A stretch of DNA of 64,000 nucleotides, taken from assembly GCA_932182025.1 (NCBI GenBank), contig CAKNXK010000027.1, positions 186,001-250,000 on the forward strand. The letters run 5' to 3'. A program made the translations under genes and the position numbers. This stretch comes from an uncultured Candidatus Melainabacteria bacterium (GTDB taxonomy: Bacteria > Cyanobacteriota > Vampirovibrionia > Gastranaerophilales > Gastranaerophilaceae). The notes below the pieces were generated by a model. It saw nothing but the letters and a program-made list of their open reading frames with translations. It did no database searches and had not been told where the DNA came from. This document shows positions 55,918-63,516 of the stretch, piece by piece; the stretch's first letter is position 1, and every line of letters begins with the position of its first letter.

Positions 55918-56901
55918 ATGGTAACAAGTTTAGACGAAAAATATATGCGTACTTGCCTTTCTCTTGCCTTAAAAGGGAAAGGCAAAGTCGCGCCTAATCC
56001 TATGGTCGGGTGTGTTGTATTAGATAAGAACGGTAAAGTAGTATCAAAAGGTTACCACAAAAAGTATGGTAAAAGCCACGCAGAACGCGATGCTCTGACT
56101 AAATTAAAAAATGATGAGGCAGAAGGCGGAACTTTGTATGTAAATCTTGAACCATGTTCGCATTATGGTAAGACTCCGCCGTGTGTCGATTTAATTATTG
56201 AATATAAATTAGCACGTGTTGTTTTTGCTATGCGAGATCCAAATCCAAAGGTAAATGGAATTAATAAATTAAAAAATGCGGGTATAGAAATTGTTGAAGG
56301 GGTTTTGGAAGACGAAGCCGCATTTCTTAATCGTGTTTTTGTAAAAAATATTAAAACAGGGCTTCCTTATGTTGTTTTAAAAACTGCAACTACAATGGAC
56401 GGAAAAATCGCGGCAAAAACAGGTTCTTCAAAGTGGATTACATCCGCGGAAGCCAGAGAAGAAGTTTATCGTATGCGTAAAGAATTTGATTGTATAATGA
56501 CAAGTTCAAACACAGTCATCGCAGATAATCCGACAATGGAACATAAGTTTAAATGTGTTTTAGACAGGCATGCACGTACAAGTCCCGATGCGAAAATTTA
56601 TCAGCAGGGGCAAATACATATTTCCTCAAAACCGTTAAAAGAAACTTTAGAAGATTTGTACAAGTTTGGTGTTTATACCGTGTTTATTGAATGCGGCGGA
56701 ACATTAGCAGGTGCTTTATTAAAAGAAAATTTAATCGATGAAGTTTATCAATTTATTGCGCCAAAAATTCTCAACGACAACAGCGGATTTAGCTGTTTTA
56801 ACGGAGACAATATTGAAAATATCAACCAAGCGAAAAACCTTAATATCTATGAAATAAAACAAGTTGGAAAAGATATTTTAATCAAGGGAACTTTTTCTTA
56901 A
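55918..56901 (+). CDS. ribD: Riboflavin biosynthesis deaminase/reductase RibD
   Basis: ATG 55918 is 6 nt after a TATAAT box; the open frame continues upstream but has no start signal. The 327-residue bifunctional enzyme has the cytidine-deaminase-like domain (PNPMVGCVVLDKNGKVVSKG, KSHAERDAL, EPCSHYGKTPPC, zinc ligands) and then the NADPH-dependent pyrimidine reductase domain (YVVLKTATTMDGKIAAKTG, KWITSAEAR, FIECGGTLAGALL). The reductase part is shortened between about 200 and 235, where homologues carry D-P-x-L-N-x-R; here NPTMEHKF. Reduction may still occur. It catalyses steps 2-3 of riboflavin synthesis. No other rib genes are adjacent. Confidence 0.93.
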   Translation: MVTSLDEKYMRTCLSLALKGKGKVAPNPMVGCVVLDKNGKVVSKGYHKKYGKSHAERDALTKLKNDEAEGGTLYVNLEPCSHYGKTPPCVDLIIEYKLARVVFAMRDPNPKVNGINKLKNAGIEIVEGVLEDEAAFLNRVFVKNIKTGLPYVVLKTATTMDGKIAAKTGSSKWITSAEAREEVYRMRKEFDCIMTSSNTVIADNPTMEHKFKCVLDRHARTSPDAKIYQQGQIHISSKPLKETLEDLYKFGVYTVFIECGGTLAGALLKENLIDEVYQFIAPKILNDNSGFSCFNGDNIENINQAKNLNIYEIKQVGKDILIKGTFS

Positions 56902-56939
56902 TTCTTTCGTCTCATGTATTAGAGTGGGACAAAGATAGG

Positions 56940-57878
56940 ATGAAAAAGATGAGCAGAGCTTTAGGCAACAATGTCGAGTATATCGACGATAGTGAAATGG
57001 ATTTAACGCTGCCGAAAACTTTTAGTGCTGTTGTAAACAATGATGATATTTTGCAAATGTATCTGAAAGAAATCGGTAGAAAACGTATGCTTACCAAGAG
57101 AGAGGAAATTGAGCTGGGGAGAGCTATTCAGGAAGGTACTAAACAAGAACGGGAACTTGCAAGAGAAAAACTGGTTCAGGCTAACTTACGACTGGTTGTA
57201 AGTATTGCAAAGAAATATATCGGACAGGGCGTTCTGTTTATGGATTTGGTACAAGAAGGTTCGTTAGGATTAATAAAGGCGGCAGAAAAATATGACTATA
57301 GAAAAAACTTTAAATTCTCTACTTACGCAACATGGTGGATTAAACAAACGATTATCAGGGCAATCTCTAATCACTCTCGTACTATTAGGATTCCTGTGCA
57401 TATGCTTGATAAGATTCGCCGGTACAAGAAAGCTTGCGAAGACATTATTGGAAGTGATACTCTTGAACCTGATGACGAAACTATTTCAAAAATCTCAGGA
57501 TTGGATTTCAAAAAGATTGAAGAAGTAAAAAATGCAATCAAAAAAGAGCCTGTAAGTTTGGATACGCTCGTGACAGATGATTTGTGTATTCAGGATTATG
57601 TAGAAGATACAACTTACAAATCACCGGAAGCGAGTACTCAAGACAAGTTGCAGGAGCAGGATATTACAAGATTGATAAGCACACTGGATAAACGTGAGCA
57701 GGAGATTATCAAAAGAAGATTTGGGATTGATGATGAAGAGCCGAAAACACTGGAGCAAATCGGGAATGCACTAGGGTTCTCGAAAGAGCGAATTAGACAA
57801 ATAGAAAACGCAGCTATACAAAAACTAAGAAAAGTTGATAATATTGAGTGTCTAAAATCTTATCTGGATGCATGTTAG
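56940..57878 (+). CDS. Sigma-70 family RNA polymerase sigma factor (RpoD-like, no region 1.1)
   Basis: Start may be ATG 56940 or, better spaced to AGGA, ATG 56949; the product is about 309-312 residues. Region 1.2 is DILQMYLKEIGRKRMLTKRE, region 2 contains NLRLVVSIAKKYIGQG, DLVQEGSLGLIKAAEKYDY, FSTYATWWIKQTIIRAI (regions 2.3-2.4), region 3 SRTIRIPVHMLDKIRR, and region 4 LEQIGNALGFSKERIRQIE with the recognition helix for the -35 element. The short N-terminus without region 1.1 and the roughly 310-residue length fit a group 2 sigma, or the primary sigma of a reduced genome. It is not the flagellar sigma-28. Confidence 0.9.
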   Translation: MKKMSRALGNNVEYIDDSEMDLTLPKTFSAVVNNDDILQMYLKEIGRKRMLTKREEIELGRAIQEGTKQERELAREKLVQANLRLVVSIAKKYIGQGVLFMDLVQEGSLGLIKAAEKYDYRKNFKFSTYATWWIKQTIIRAISNHSRTIRIPVHMLDKIRRYKKACEDIIGSDTLEPDDETISKISGLDFKKIEEVKNAIKKEPVSLDTLVTDDLCIQDYVEDTTYKSPEASTQDKLQEQDITRLISTLDKREQEIIKRRFGIDDEEPKTLEQIGNALGFSKERIRQIENAAIQKLRKVDNIECLKSYLDAC

Positions 57879-57890
57879 GACATCTGATTA

Positions 57891-57920
57891 ATGGCGCGGA
57901 GAGAATTCTCTTCGCGCCAT
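57891..57920 (+). terminator. GC-rich hairpin after the sigma gene
   Basis: Stem ATGGCGCGGAGAG / CTCTTCGCGCCAT with AATT loop and one G-T pair; only a weak T-tract follows, so termination is likely but not certain. Confidence 0.7.
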
Positions 57921-57924
57921 TCCC

Positions 57925-57952
57925 TTGACAAAAATAATATTAAATCTAATAT
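57925..57952 (+). promoter_or_regulatory. Promoter of the second SLH gene
   Basis: TTGACA (57925-57930), 16-nt spacer, TAATAT (57947-57952), with a leader of about 78 nt. A second AT-rich stretch (57991-58020) contains -10-like boxes. Confidence 0.6.
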
Positions 57953-58036
57953 GTACTTTTGTTAAAAATATTTGCACGAAACTCGTATTTAATATAGCAT
58001 TAGAATAAGGTTCTATATTAAAAAGGAGGACATTTG

Positions 58037-59173
58037 ATGTTCAAAAAGTTATTAAAAGGCTTATGTGTTTTAGCAGCATTATTTATGTTAAATAACCCTG
58101 CAAACGCATTCTATACTGATATGGACGAGGCACACTGGGCATATCAATCAATTAAATTTTTAACAGAAGTTGGTGTTGTTGTAGGTTACCCTGATGGTTC
58201 TTACAAGCCTGATATTCCTGTAACCAGAGCTGAATTTGCTTCTATGGCTATTAAAGCATTAGGACAAGAAAGCACCGAAGTTACTCAAGACATTCATTTT
58301 ACAGACGTAACACCTGATTTCTGGGCTTATAATCAAATTAAAAAAGCAGTATATTTTGACCTTATTCCTGATGCAAAAGGTACAGGTTATAGACCTTTTG
58401 ATTCTGTAACAAGAGCAGAAGCTATTAATATTGCTGTAAACGCTTTAACTACAAACCAAATCAGCCAGCAAAGAGCAAATGATATTGTTTCAAAATCATA
58501 CGAAGACTATACTCAAATGCCTGCTTGGTTCTTAATGGCTGCTGCGAAAGCTCACGTTCTTGACCTTGTTGTTGTTATGCCTGGTCATGAAGGTAAAATG
58601 GAAGCAGAAAGACCTGCTAACAGAGCAGAAGTTGCTATGATTCTTTACAAAATGATGCAAGAAGCTAAGCTTAATCCAAACGCTAAACTTGCAGAAGTTA
58701 TGCAAAAAAGAACTGCTGAAGGTTATATTGTTGATAACGTAAAAGTTCAAGGTTCAATCGGTATTGTTCCAGCTGGAACCATTTTCCCTATTAAACTTGA
58801 AACAGTTGTTGGTTCTCAAATTTCAAATGTAACCGATATTTATACAGCTAAAACACCTCAAAACTATGTAACAAAAGAAAAATATCTTTTAATCTCTGAA
58901 AACAGCGATATGAAAGGTCAGGTAAAATACGTTCAGCCTGCTAAGTTATTCAGACAAAACGGTGAAGTTATTATTAAGAACGAACTTCTTGTAACTCCGA
59001 ATGACCAAGCAGTAATGGTTTACGGTGTTGCAACTCTTGATCCTAAGAAAATCGGTTTCTGGAGAAGAATATTCAAGGGCGCTAAAGTCTTAACAATGCC
59101 TAACGAAATTGTTAACTTAAGACTTCTTGCTCCTATCAAAATTGACCTTACAAACGGTTATATTTACGAATAA
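58037..59173 (+). CDS. Secreted SLH-domain envelope protein (paralogue of the first)
   Basis: ATG 58037 has AAGGAGGAC upstream; a TTG one codon before is an artefact. The 378-residue protein has a signal peptide (MFKKLLKGLCVLAALFML..ANAF) and three SLH repeats in the first 200 residues (DEAHWAYQSIKFLTEVGVVV, GYPDGSYKPDIPVTRAEFAS, TPDFWAYNQIKKAVYFDLIP, GYRPFDSVTRAEAINIAV, MPAWFLMAAAKAHVLDLVV). The C-terminal half is beta-rich and resembles the corresponding part of the protein at 993-2405. It is likely a peptidoglycan-anchored outer-membrane or surface protein, expressed strongly given its promoter and ribosome-binding site. Confidence 0.85.
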   Translation: MFKKLLKGLCVLAALFMLNNPANAFYTDMDEAHWAYQSIKFLTEVGVVVGYPDGSYKPDIPVTRAEFASMAIKALGQESTEVTQDIHFTDVTPDFWAYNQIKKAVYFDLIPDAKGTGYRPFDSVTRAEAINIAVNALTTNQISQQRANDIVSKSYEDYTQMPAWFLMAAAKAHVLDLVVVMPGHEGKMEAERPANRAEVAMILYKMMQEAKLNPNAKLAEVMQKRTAEGYIVDNVKVQGSIGIVPAGTIFPIKLETVVGSQISNVTDIYTAKTPQNYVTKEKYLLISENSDMKGQVKYVQPAKLFRQNGEVIIKNELLVTPNDQAVMVYGVATLDPKKIGFWRRIFKGAKVLTMPNEIVNLRLLAPIKIDLTNGYIYE

Positions 59174-59177
59174 TAGT

Positions 59178-59972
59178 TTATTCAATAATTTCAGGCGGTT
59201 TTTCGAAGTATTCGGAAAACCGCTTTTTATATTCTTCAAGCTCAGTACAATAAGCTTCCAAATCCAAAGACACGCCTTTTTTAAGCGGATATGATTTAAC
59301 TCCTATTGCTTTATACATAACTCGCATAAACACGTTAGAAATAGCGTCACTGCCACGAGACCAAGGAGTTGCATGTGCTAAAATCCAACGAATTTCTGCA
59401 ATATTTTCGTTGACTTTAGTCATATCTTTTTTCTTCACTTCTTTATTAATATATTTAGGGAAAATCTTATTACATAATTTAAAGACTTTATCCAGTGAAT
59501 TGTTTATCGTATCAGGATCGGCATGCACTAGAGTTTCCCATTGATTAGGACGTGTCATACCAATATCGGTTTTTGAAAGTGGTTTGCAATATGCTTGGTT
59601 GAGTCTGTCTCTATAACAAGCATATCGTCCTTCGTCATAACTTGTAACTATACCGCCTGAAAGAAAATCTTCGGATTTCCATCCTTTTCTATATGTTCTT
59701 AGCACCCCTGTATTAGAACGTTTATAAAGGTCTAAACAAAATTGATTAGCAGTTCTTATACCTGTAGTAATAAATTTTAGAACATTTTCTGCGGAAGTAT
59801 TATTTCTTACTAAATTTACTGCCGAATCTGCTGTTTCTATTGTTTTATTTGCCCACAGAGGATTTTTGCCATAGCCGCGAATTTTTACAAAAAAATCTTT
59901 CTGGCTATAGCGAAGTTTTGGAGAATTTAGGTTAACCCCAAAAGTCGTAGAATCTACTGAATTAATAAGCAT
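59178..59972 (-). CDS. Protein of unknown function with a HATPWSRGS motif
   Basis: The 264-residue product begins MLINSVDSTTFGVNLNSPKL, with no signal peptide. It is mainly helical with charged stretches. Near the C-terminus lies a notable motif: EIRWILAHATPWSRGSDAIS then NVFMRVMYKAIG; the P-W/F-x-R-G-S-x-x-I pattern is seen in some host-targeted effector-like proteins, but I cannot name a family. A Tyr/Arg/Cys-rich centre (YDEGRYACYRDRLNQ) is also distinctive. No ribosome-binding site is visible and the gene starts 15 nt after hisS, so it may be translated by coupling or from a weak start. Function unknown. Confidence 0.6.
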   Translation of the reverse strand: MLINSVDSTTFGVNLNSPKLRYSQKDFFVKIRGYGKNPLWANKTIETADSAVNLVRNNTSAENVLKFITTGIRTANQFCLDLYKRSNTGVLRTYRKGWKSEDFLSGGIVTSYDEGRYACYRDRLNQAYCKPLSKTDIGMTRPNQWETLVHADPDTINNSLDKVFKLCNKIFPKYINKEVKKKDMTKVNENIAEIRWILAHATPWSRGSDAISNVFMRVMYKAIGVKSYPLKKGVSLDLEAYCTELEEYKKRFSEYFEKPPEIIE

Positions 59973-59987
59973 ATTAATTTAAAACAT

Positions 59988-61217
59988 CTAAATGAAATAA
60001 TTGCTATTTCTATCTAAAGTTTTTTGTTCAGAAGTTTCCAGATTTTTTACAGTAACTTTGTTTGCTGCGATTTCGTCTTCGCCTAGAATGAGTGCAAATT
60101 TTGCAACTTTAGAAGCTTTTTCGAGTTGTTTAACGAACTTTTTATTTGTTAAATCAAATTCACAAGTTACTCCTTGAGCACGTAATTCTTCTGTTAATTT
60201 AATTGCTTCCAGAGGGTTATTACAAACAACAAAAGCTTGAGTTTTGTCATCTTGTTTTTCTCCAATTAAAGAGGCTAATCTTTCCATACCCATTGCAAAC
60301 CCGATTGCAGGGGTATCTTCACCGCCAAGATTTTTTACTAGGCTGTCATAACGACCGCCGCCACATACGGCGTTTTGTGAACCAAGGTTGTTTGATTTTA
60401 TTTCAAAAACGGTTCTGTTATAGTAATCCAAACCTCTTACAAGAAGTTTATTGATGGAATAATTAACACCTAATTTATCCAAATAACCTTTAAGCTCTTC
60501 AAAGTGATTAGAGCATTCGTCGCAAATAAAATCGGATTGAATAATTTCCTGAATTTCAGGTTTAGCATAAATCTCTTTACATTCTTCTACTTTGCAATCT
60601 AAAAGCCTTAAAGGATTTTTTTCATATCTTGATTGGCAATCAGGACAAAGCTCTGATAAATAAGGCTTCAAAACTTCTTTAAGCTTTGTTTTAAAAACTT
60701 CACGGCATTCAGGACAACCAAGAGAATTAAGTTCAACAGATAAATCATTTAAACCTAATGCTTTTAAATAGTTAACAGCCATCAAGATAACTTCGGCATC
60801 AGCAGTTGCATGTTTTATTCCAAAAACTTCTACTCCAACCTGGTGGAATTGTCTTTGACGACCTGCTTGCGGACGTTCATATCTGAACATTGGTCCTTTG
60901 TACCACAATTTAACAGGAGCAGCAAGTCTGTGCATACCGTTCTCAATAAAAGAACGAACAACGCCTGCTGTGTTTTCAGGACGAAGAGTTAGAGAGCGTT
61001 CGCTTTTTTCAAAAGTATACATCTCTTTGTTTACAATATCAGTGGTGTCGCCAACTCCGCGTGCAAATAATTCTGTTGCTTCAAAAATAGGTGTGCGAAT
61101 TTCTTTTGCACCATATCTTGTAAAAACTTCTTTTGCTTTTTCTTCCATAAAATGCCAAATCGGCATATCAGAAGGTAATATATCTTTTGTTCCTTTTTGT
61201 ACTTTTATTATTGCCAT
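59988..61217 (-). CDS. hisS: Histidyl-tRNA synthetase
   Basis: The 409-residue class II synthetase starts with AAAGGATG upstream: KVQKGTKDILPSDMPIWHFM, LRPENTAGVVRSFIENGM (motif 2 region), FRYERPQAGRQRQFHQVGVE, LVRGLDYYNRTVFEI (HisA motif), AVCGGGRYDSLVKNLGG and GFAMGMERLASLI. The zinc- or Cys-rich insertion CPECREVFKTKL...CPDCQSRYEKNP...CKVEECKEIY...CDECSNHFE is typical of a subset of bacterial HisRS. A C-terminal anticodon-binding domain completes it. A 16-codon upstream ORF and a duplicated start region lie just ahead of it. Confidence 0.96.
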   Translation of the reverse strand: MAIIKVQKGTKDILPSDMPIWHFMEEKAKEVFTRYGAKEIRTPIFEATELFARGVGDTTDIVNKEMYTFEKSERSLTLRPENTAGVVRSFIENGMHRLAAPVKLWYKGPMFRYERPQAGRQRQFHQVGVEVFGIKHATADAEVILMAVNYLKALGLNDLSVELNSLGCPECREVFKTKLKEVLKPYLSELCPDCQSRYEKNPLRLLDCKVEECKEIYAKPEIQEIIQSDFICDECSNHFEELKGYLDKLGVNYSINKLLVRGLDYYNRTVFEIKSNNLGSQNAVCGGGRYDSLVKNLGGEDTPAIGFAMGMERLASLIGEKQDDKTQAFVVCNNPLEAIKLTEELRAQGVTCEFDLTNKKFVKQLEKASKVAKFALILGEDEIAANKVTVKNLETSEQKTLDRNSNYFI

Positions 61218-61228
61218 AATTTCATCCT

Positions 61229-61279
61229 TTATCTTGTCTCCGCCGCGCGCGAGGCGAAAAACGGCAACGCTATTGCCAT
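61229..61279 (-). CDS. Candidate 16-residue leader ORF before hisS
   Basis: ATG 61279 with AAAGGATTG upstream encodes MAIALPFFASRAAETR and stops at TAA (61231-61229), whose last bases form the AAAGGAT ribosome-binding site of hisS 11 nt further on. The ORF is far more GC-rich (CGCGCGCGGCGG core) than its surroundings. Its own start region (AAAGGATTGAGAATTATGG..) is an imperfect copy of that of hisS. It has no His codons, so classical attenuation is unlikely; coupling is possible. It may be an accident of a small duplication/insertion. Confidence 0.35.
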   Translation of the reverse strand: MAIALPFFASRAAETR

Positions 61280-61325
61280 AATTCTCAATCCTTTATATAA
61301 TAATTGTACTATAAAGGGGGAAATT

Positions 61326-62171
61326 ATGGGAATAAAGTTTACCAAAATGCAGGGTTGTGGAAATGATTTTGTAATTGTTGATTATGATGAGTTCAAAAAA
61401 TCAGGGTTGCAAATGGATGAAGCTGCAAGAAAACTCTGTGACAGACATTTTGGAGTCGGCGCTGACGGCTTTATTATTCCTGATACAAATTGTGATGAAG
61501 CTGATATTGGTTGGTTTTTCTATAATTCTGACGGTTCGACAGCGCAAATGTGCGGTAACGGAATGAGATGTTTTGCAAAATATGTTTATGACAAAAAGCT
61601 TGTTAATAAAAAAGAGTTTACAGTAAAAACTTTGGCTGGGATTATTAAGCCTCAAATTCTTGATAACGGTCAGGTGCGTGTAAATATGTCAAAACCGATT
61701 TTGGATACAAATGAAATCCCATTTTTACCAAATGATAATCTTAATTACAAGATTTCTGTCCAAAACAGAATTTTTGAAGGTAATGCTATTTCAATGGGGA
61801 ACCCTCATTTTGTTATTTTTATTAAAGATAATGAAAATCTTCTTGAATTAGCAAAAACTTACGGCCCTGAAATAGAGCTTGGTGCGGAGTTTCCTGAGAA
61901 AACAAATGTTGAATTTATAAAAATCCATTCCCCAAAAGAAATTGAACTCTGTGTTTGGGAACGCGGATGCGGTATTACCTTAGCTTGCGGTACAGGTGCT
62001 TGCGCAAGTGTTGTTGCAGGTATTCTCAACGGTTTGCTCGAAAACAATGTTGATGTTGAACTCCTCGGAGGTAAAGTTAATGTTGTTTGGAACGGTACTC
62101 CAAATAAGCCTGAAGGCGACGTTTTTCTTTCAGGACCGGCTGAATATCTTTTTGAGGCTAGTCTTATATAA
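61326..62171 (+). CDS. dapF: Diaminopimelate epimerase DapF
   Basis: DapF converts LL- to meso-diaminopimelate for peptidoglycan and lysine. ATG 61326 with AAAGGGGG upstream gives 281 residues, the family length. Both catalytic cysteines are in their motifs: AQMCGNGMRCFAKYVYD, and ITLACGTGACASVVAGIL. KFTKMQGCGNDFVIVDYDE and RHFGVGADGFIIP are at the N-terminus. It shows that the organism makes DAP-type peptidoglycan. The 3' end overlaps the XRE gene by 8 nt (convergent). Confidence 0.96.
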   Translation: MGIKFTKMQGCGNDFVIVDYDEFKKSGLQMDEAARKLCDRHFGVGADGFIIPDTNCDEADIGWFFYNSDGSTAQMCGNGMRCFAKYVYDKKLVNKKEFTVKTLAGIIKPQILDNGQVRVNMSKPILDTNEIPFLPNDNLNYKISVQNRIFEGNAISMGNPHFVIFIKDNENLLELAKTYGPEIELGAEFPEKTNVEFIKIHSPKEIELCVWERGCGITLACGTGACASVVAGILNGLLENNVDVELLGGKVNVVWNGTPNKPEGDVFLSGPAEYLFEASLI

Positions 62172-62409
62172 GGTTCATAAAATTATCAATTTCTTGGAAA
62201 TCAAAAAACTCTTTCATTGTTATACCAAGTCCTGCGCATATTCTTAATATTGTATATGTTCTGGGCTCTTTCATATTTCTTTCAATCTCGCTGAGACCTC
62301 CTTTTGATATCCCGCTTTGATAAGCAAGTTGTTCTTGGGTCATTTTTTGTGCTTTTCGCAGCTCTAATATCCTGCTGCAAACTAAATTGTTAAAATCTTG
62401 ATTAATCAT
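62164..62409 (-). CDS. XRE-family HTH repressor
   Basis: The 81-residue protein is essentially one lambda-repressor-like HTH: RKAQKMTQEQLAYQSGISKG, GLSEIERNMKEPRTYTILR (recognition helix SKGGLSEIERN), then AGLGITMKEFFDF. It is small, like SinR- or phage-type regulators. Two 15-bp palindromic sites in the divergent promoter region (62422 and 62475) are candidate operators, so it probably controls its own gene and the GT9 gene. A -10-like TATATT 4 nt before the ATG implies a short leader. Confidence 0.88.
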   Translation of the reverse strand: MINQDFNNLVCSRILELRKAQKMTQEQLAYQSGISKGGLSEIERNMKEPRTYTILRICAGLGITMKEFFDFQEIDNFMNLI

Positions 62410-62421
62410 ACTTAATATAAC

Positions 62422-62489
62422 TTCATATGTGTGAACTTTTTATTTGATATTAATTAAATTTGTTGTTAATATAGTTCATACATGTGAAC
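62422..62489. promoter_or_regulatory. Divergent promoter with paired operators
   Basis: TTCATATGTGTGAAC (62422-62436) and TTCATACATGTGAAC (62475-62489) differ by two bases, share the inverted TTCA-n6/7-TGAA frame and lie 53 bp apart (about five helical turns). The second overlaps the -10 TATAGT (62470-62475) of the glycosyltransferase gene; the first flanks the repressor gene's promoter. Confidence 0.65.
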
Positions 62490-62505
62490 CTCATTGGAGT
62501 AATTT

Positions 62506-63516
62506 ATGGAAAAGAATATGAAGTTTTTGGTAGTGCGTTATGGTACAGTTGGTGATACAGTTTTTTTAAGTGTTGCTTTAAGGGAGCTTAGAAAAGCGTA
62601 TCCTAATGCTCAAATAGATGCACTAGTAGACGTGGTTGCAATGAACGTATTGAGGAATTGTCCTTATGTTGATAATTTTATAAAAATTGAAGGTAAATAC
62701 AAAAATATTCTATCGTATATGAAATGTTTTAAACAATATAATACAGTTTACTTTTTTAAATCAGATAGTTTTTTCTCTAAAGTTGCCTATTTAAGCGGTG
62801 TAAAAAATCGCATCGGATTTGGAAGAACTGAATATGATGTAAGCAAAAATCATTTTCTTACAATGGAAATTCCAAGCGGAGAAAACAGGCATGTAGTTGA
62901 CTGCTTTTGTGATATGTTAATGCAGTCAGGAGTTCCTGTAAATAATTCTGATACCGAATTATGGACTCAAAAAGATGATGATATTCTGATAAAAGATTTT
63001 TTAAGTTCTTTTAAAGGAAAGAATGTCCTTATCCAAGCTTATAGCAGAATAAGAAAAAAAGATTGGCTGGATAATTATTGGGTAAAAGTTATTGAATATT
63101 TAATAAATGAAAAAAATGCAAATGTTTTTCTCTGTGGTGGGGAAAAAGACAGCGCAGCTTATGATAATTTATTAACAAAGTTGGGAGGATGTAAAGTTCT
63201 GCCAGTAAATATTAGTGGTAAATTTTCTTTATCTCAAACTATGTCATTAATTAAGTATGCTGATATGCTTATTGGTGTTGATTCAGGGCTTATGCATATA
63301 GCAGCAGCTTTTCAAAAAAGCTCTATTTTGATTAACGGCAATACTTCTTTAAAACGTTGGAAGCCAAGAAATGAAAATTGTGTAGTATTAACAAAACATT
63401 TTCCATGTTCTCCATGTTGCGTTATTCGAAATGCAAATAATTCATGTGAGCATAAGACTCCTGAATGTATGAAAGCTCTAACGCCTGATGCTGTAATTAA
63501 TGAAATTAACTTTTAA
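62506..63516 (+). CDS. Glycosyltransferase family 9 (heptosyltransferase-like)
   Basis: ATG 62506 with TTGGAG upstream gives 336 residues: NMKFLVVRYGTVGDTVFLSV (first Rossmann, as in WaaC/WaaF/WaaQ), SKVAYLSGVKNRIGFGRTEY, KGKNVLIQAYSRIRKKDWLD, MLIGVDSGLMHIAAAF (D-x-G-x-x-H donor motif), CSPCCVIRN and KTPECMKALTPDAV near the end, both typical of GT9. Such enzymes add heptose or other sugars to LPS core or surface glycans. Its upstream neighbour on the other strand is an XRE repressor whose operators overlap its promoter, suggesting switchable expression. Ends overlapping the malQ gene by 11 nt (convergent). Confidence 0.93.
   Translation: MEKNMKFLVVRYGTVGDTVFLSVALRELRKAYPNAQIDALVDVVAMNVLRNCPYVDNFIKIEGKYKNILSYMKCFKQYNTVYFFKSDSFFSKVAYLSGVKNRIGFGRTEYDVSKNHFLTMEIPSGENRHVVDCFCDMLMQSGVPVNNSDTELWTQKDDDILIKDFLSSFKGKNVLIQAYSRIRKKDWLDNYWVKVIEYLINEKNANVFLCGGEKDSAAYDNLLTKLGGCKVLPVNISGKFSLSQTMSLIKYADMLIGVDSGLMHIAAAFQKSSILINGNTSLKRWKPRNENCVVLTKHFPCSPCCVIRNANNSCEHKTPECMKALTPDAVINEINF

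Noticed and set aside
56902..56939. Promoter or riboswitch between ribD and the sigma gene
   Set aside because: Only 38 nt with no structure or -35/-10 pair; no FMN riboswitch elements are visible upstream of ribD either.
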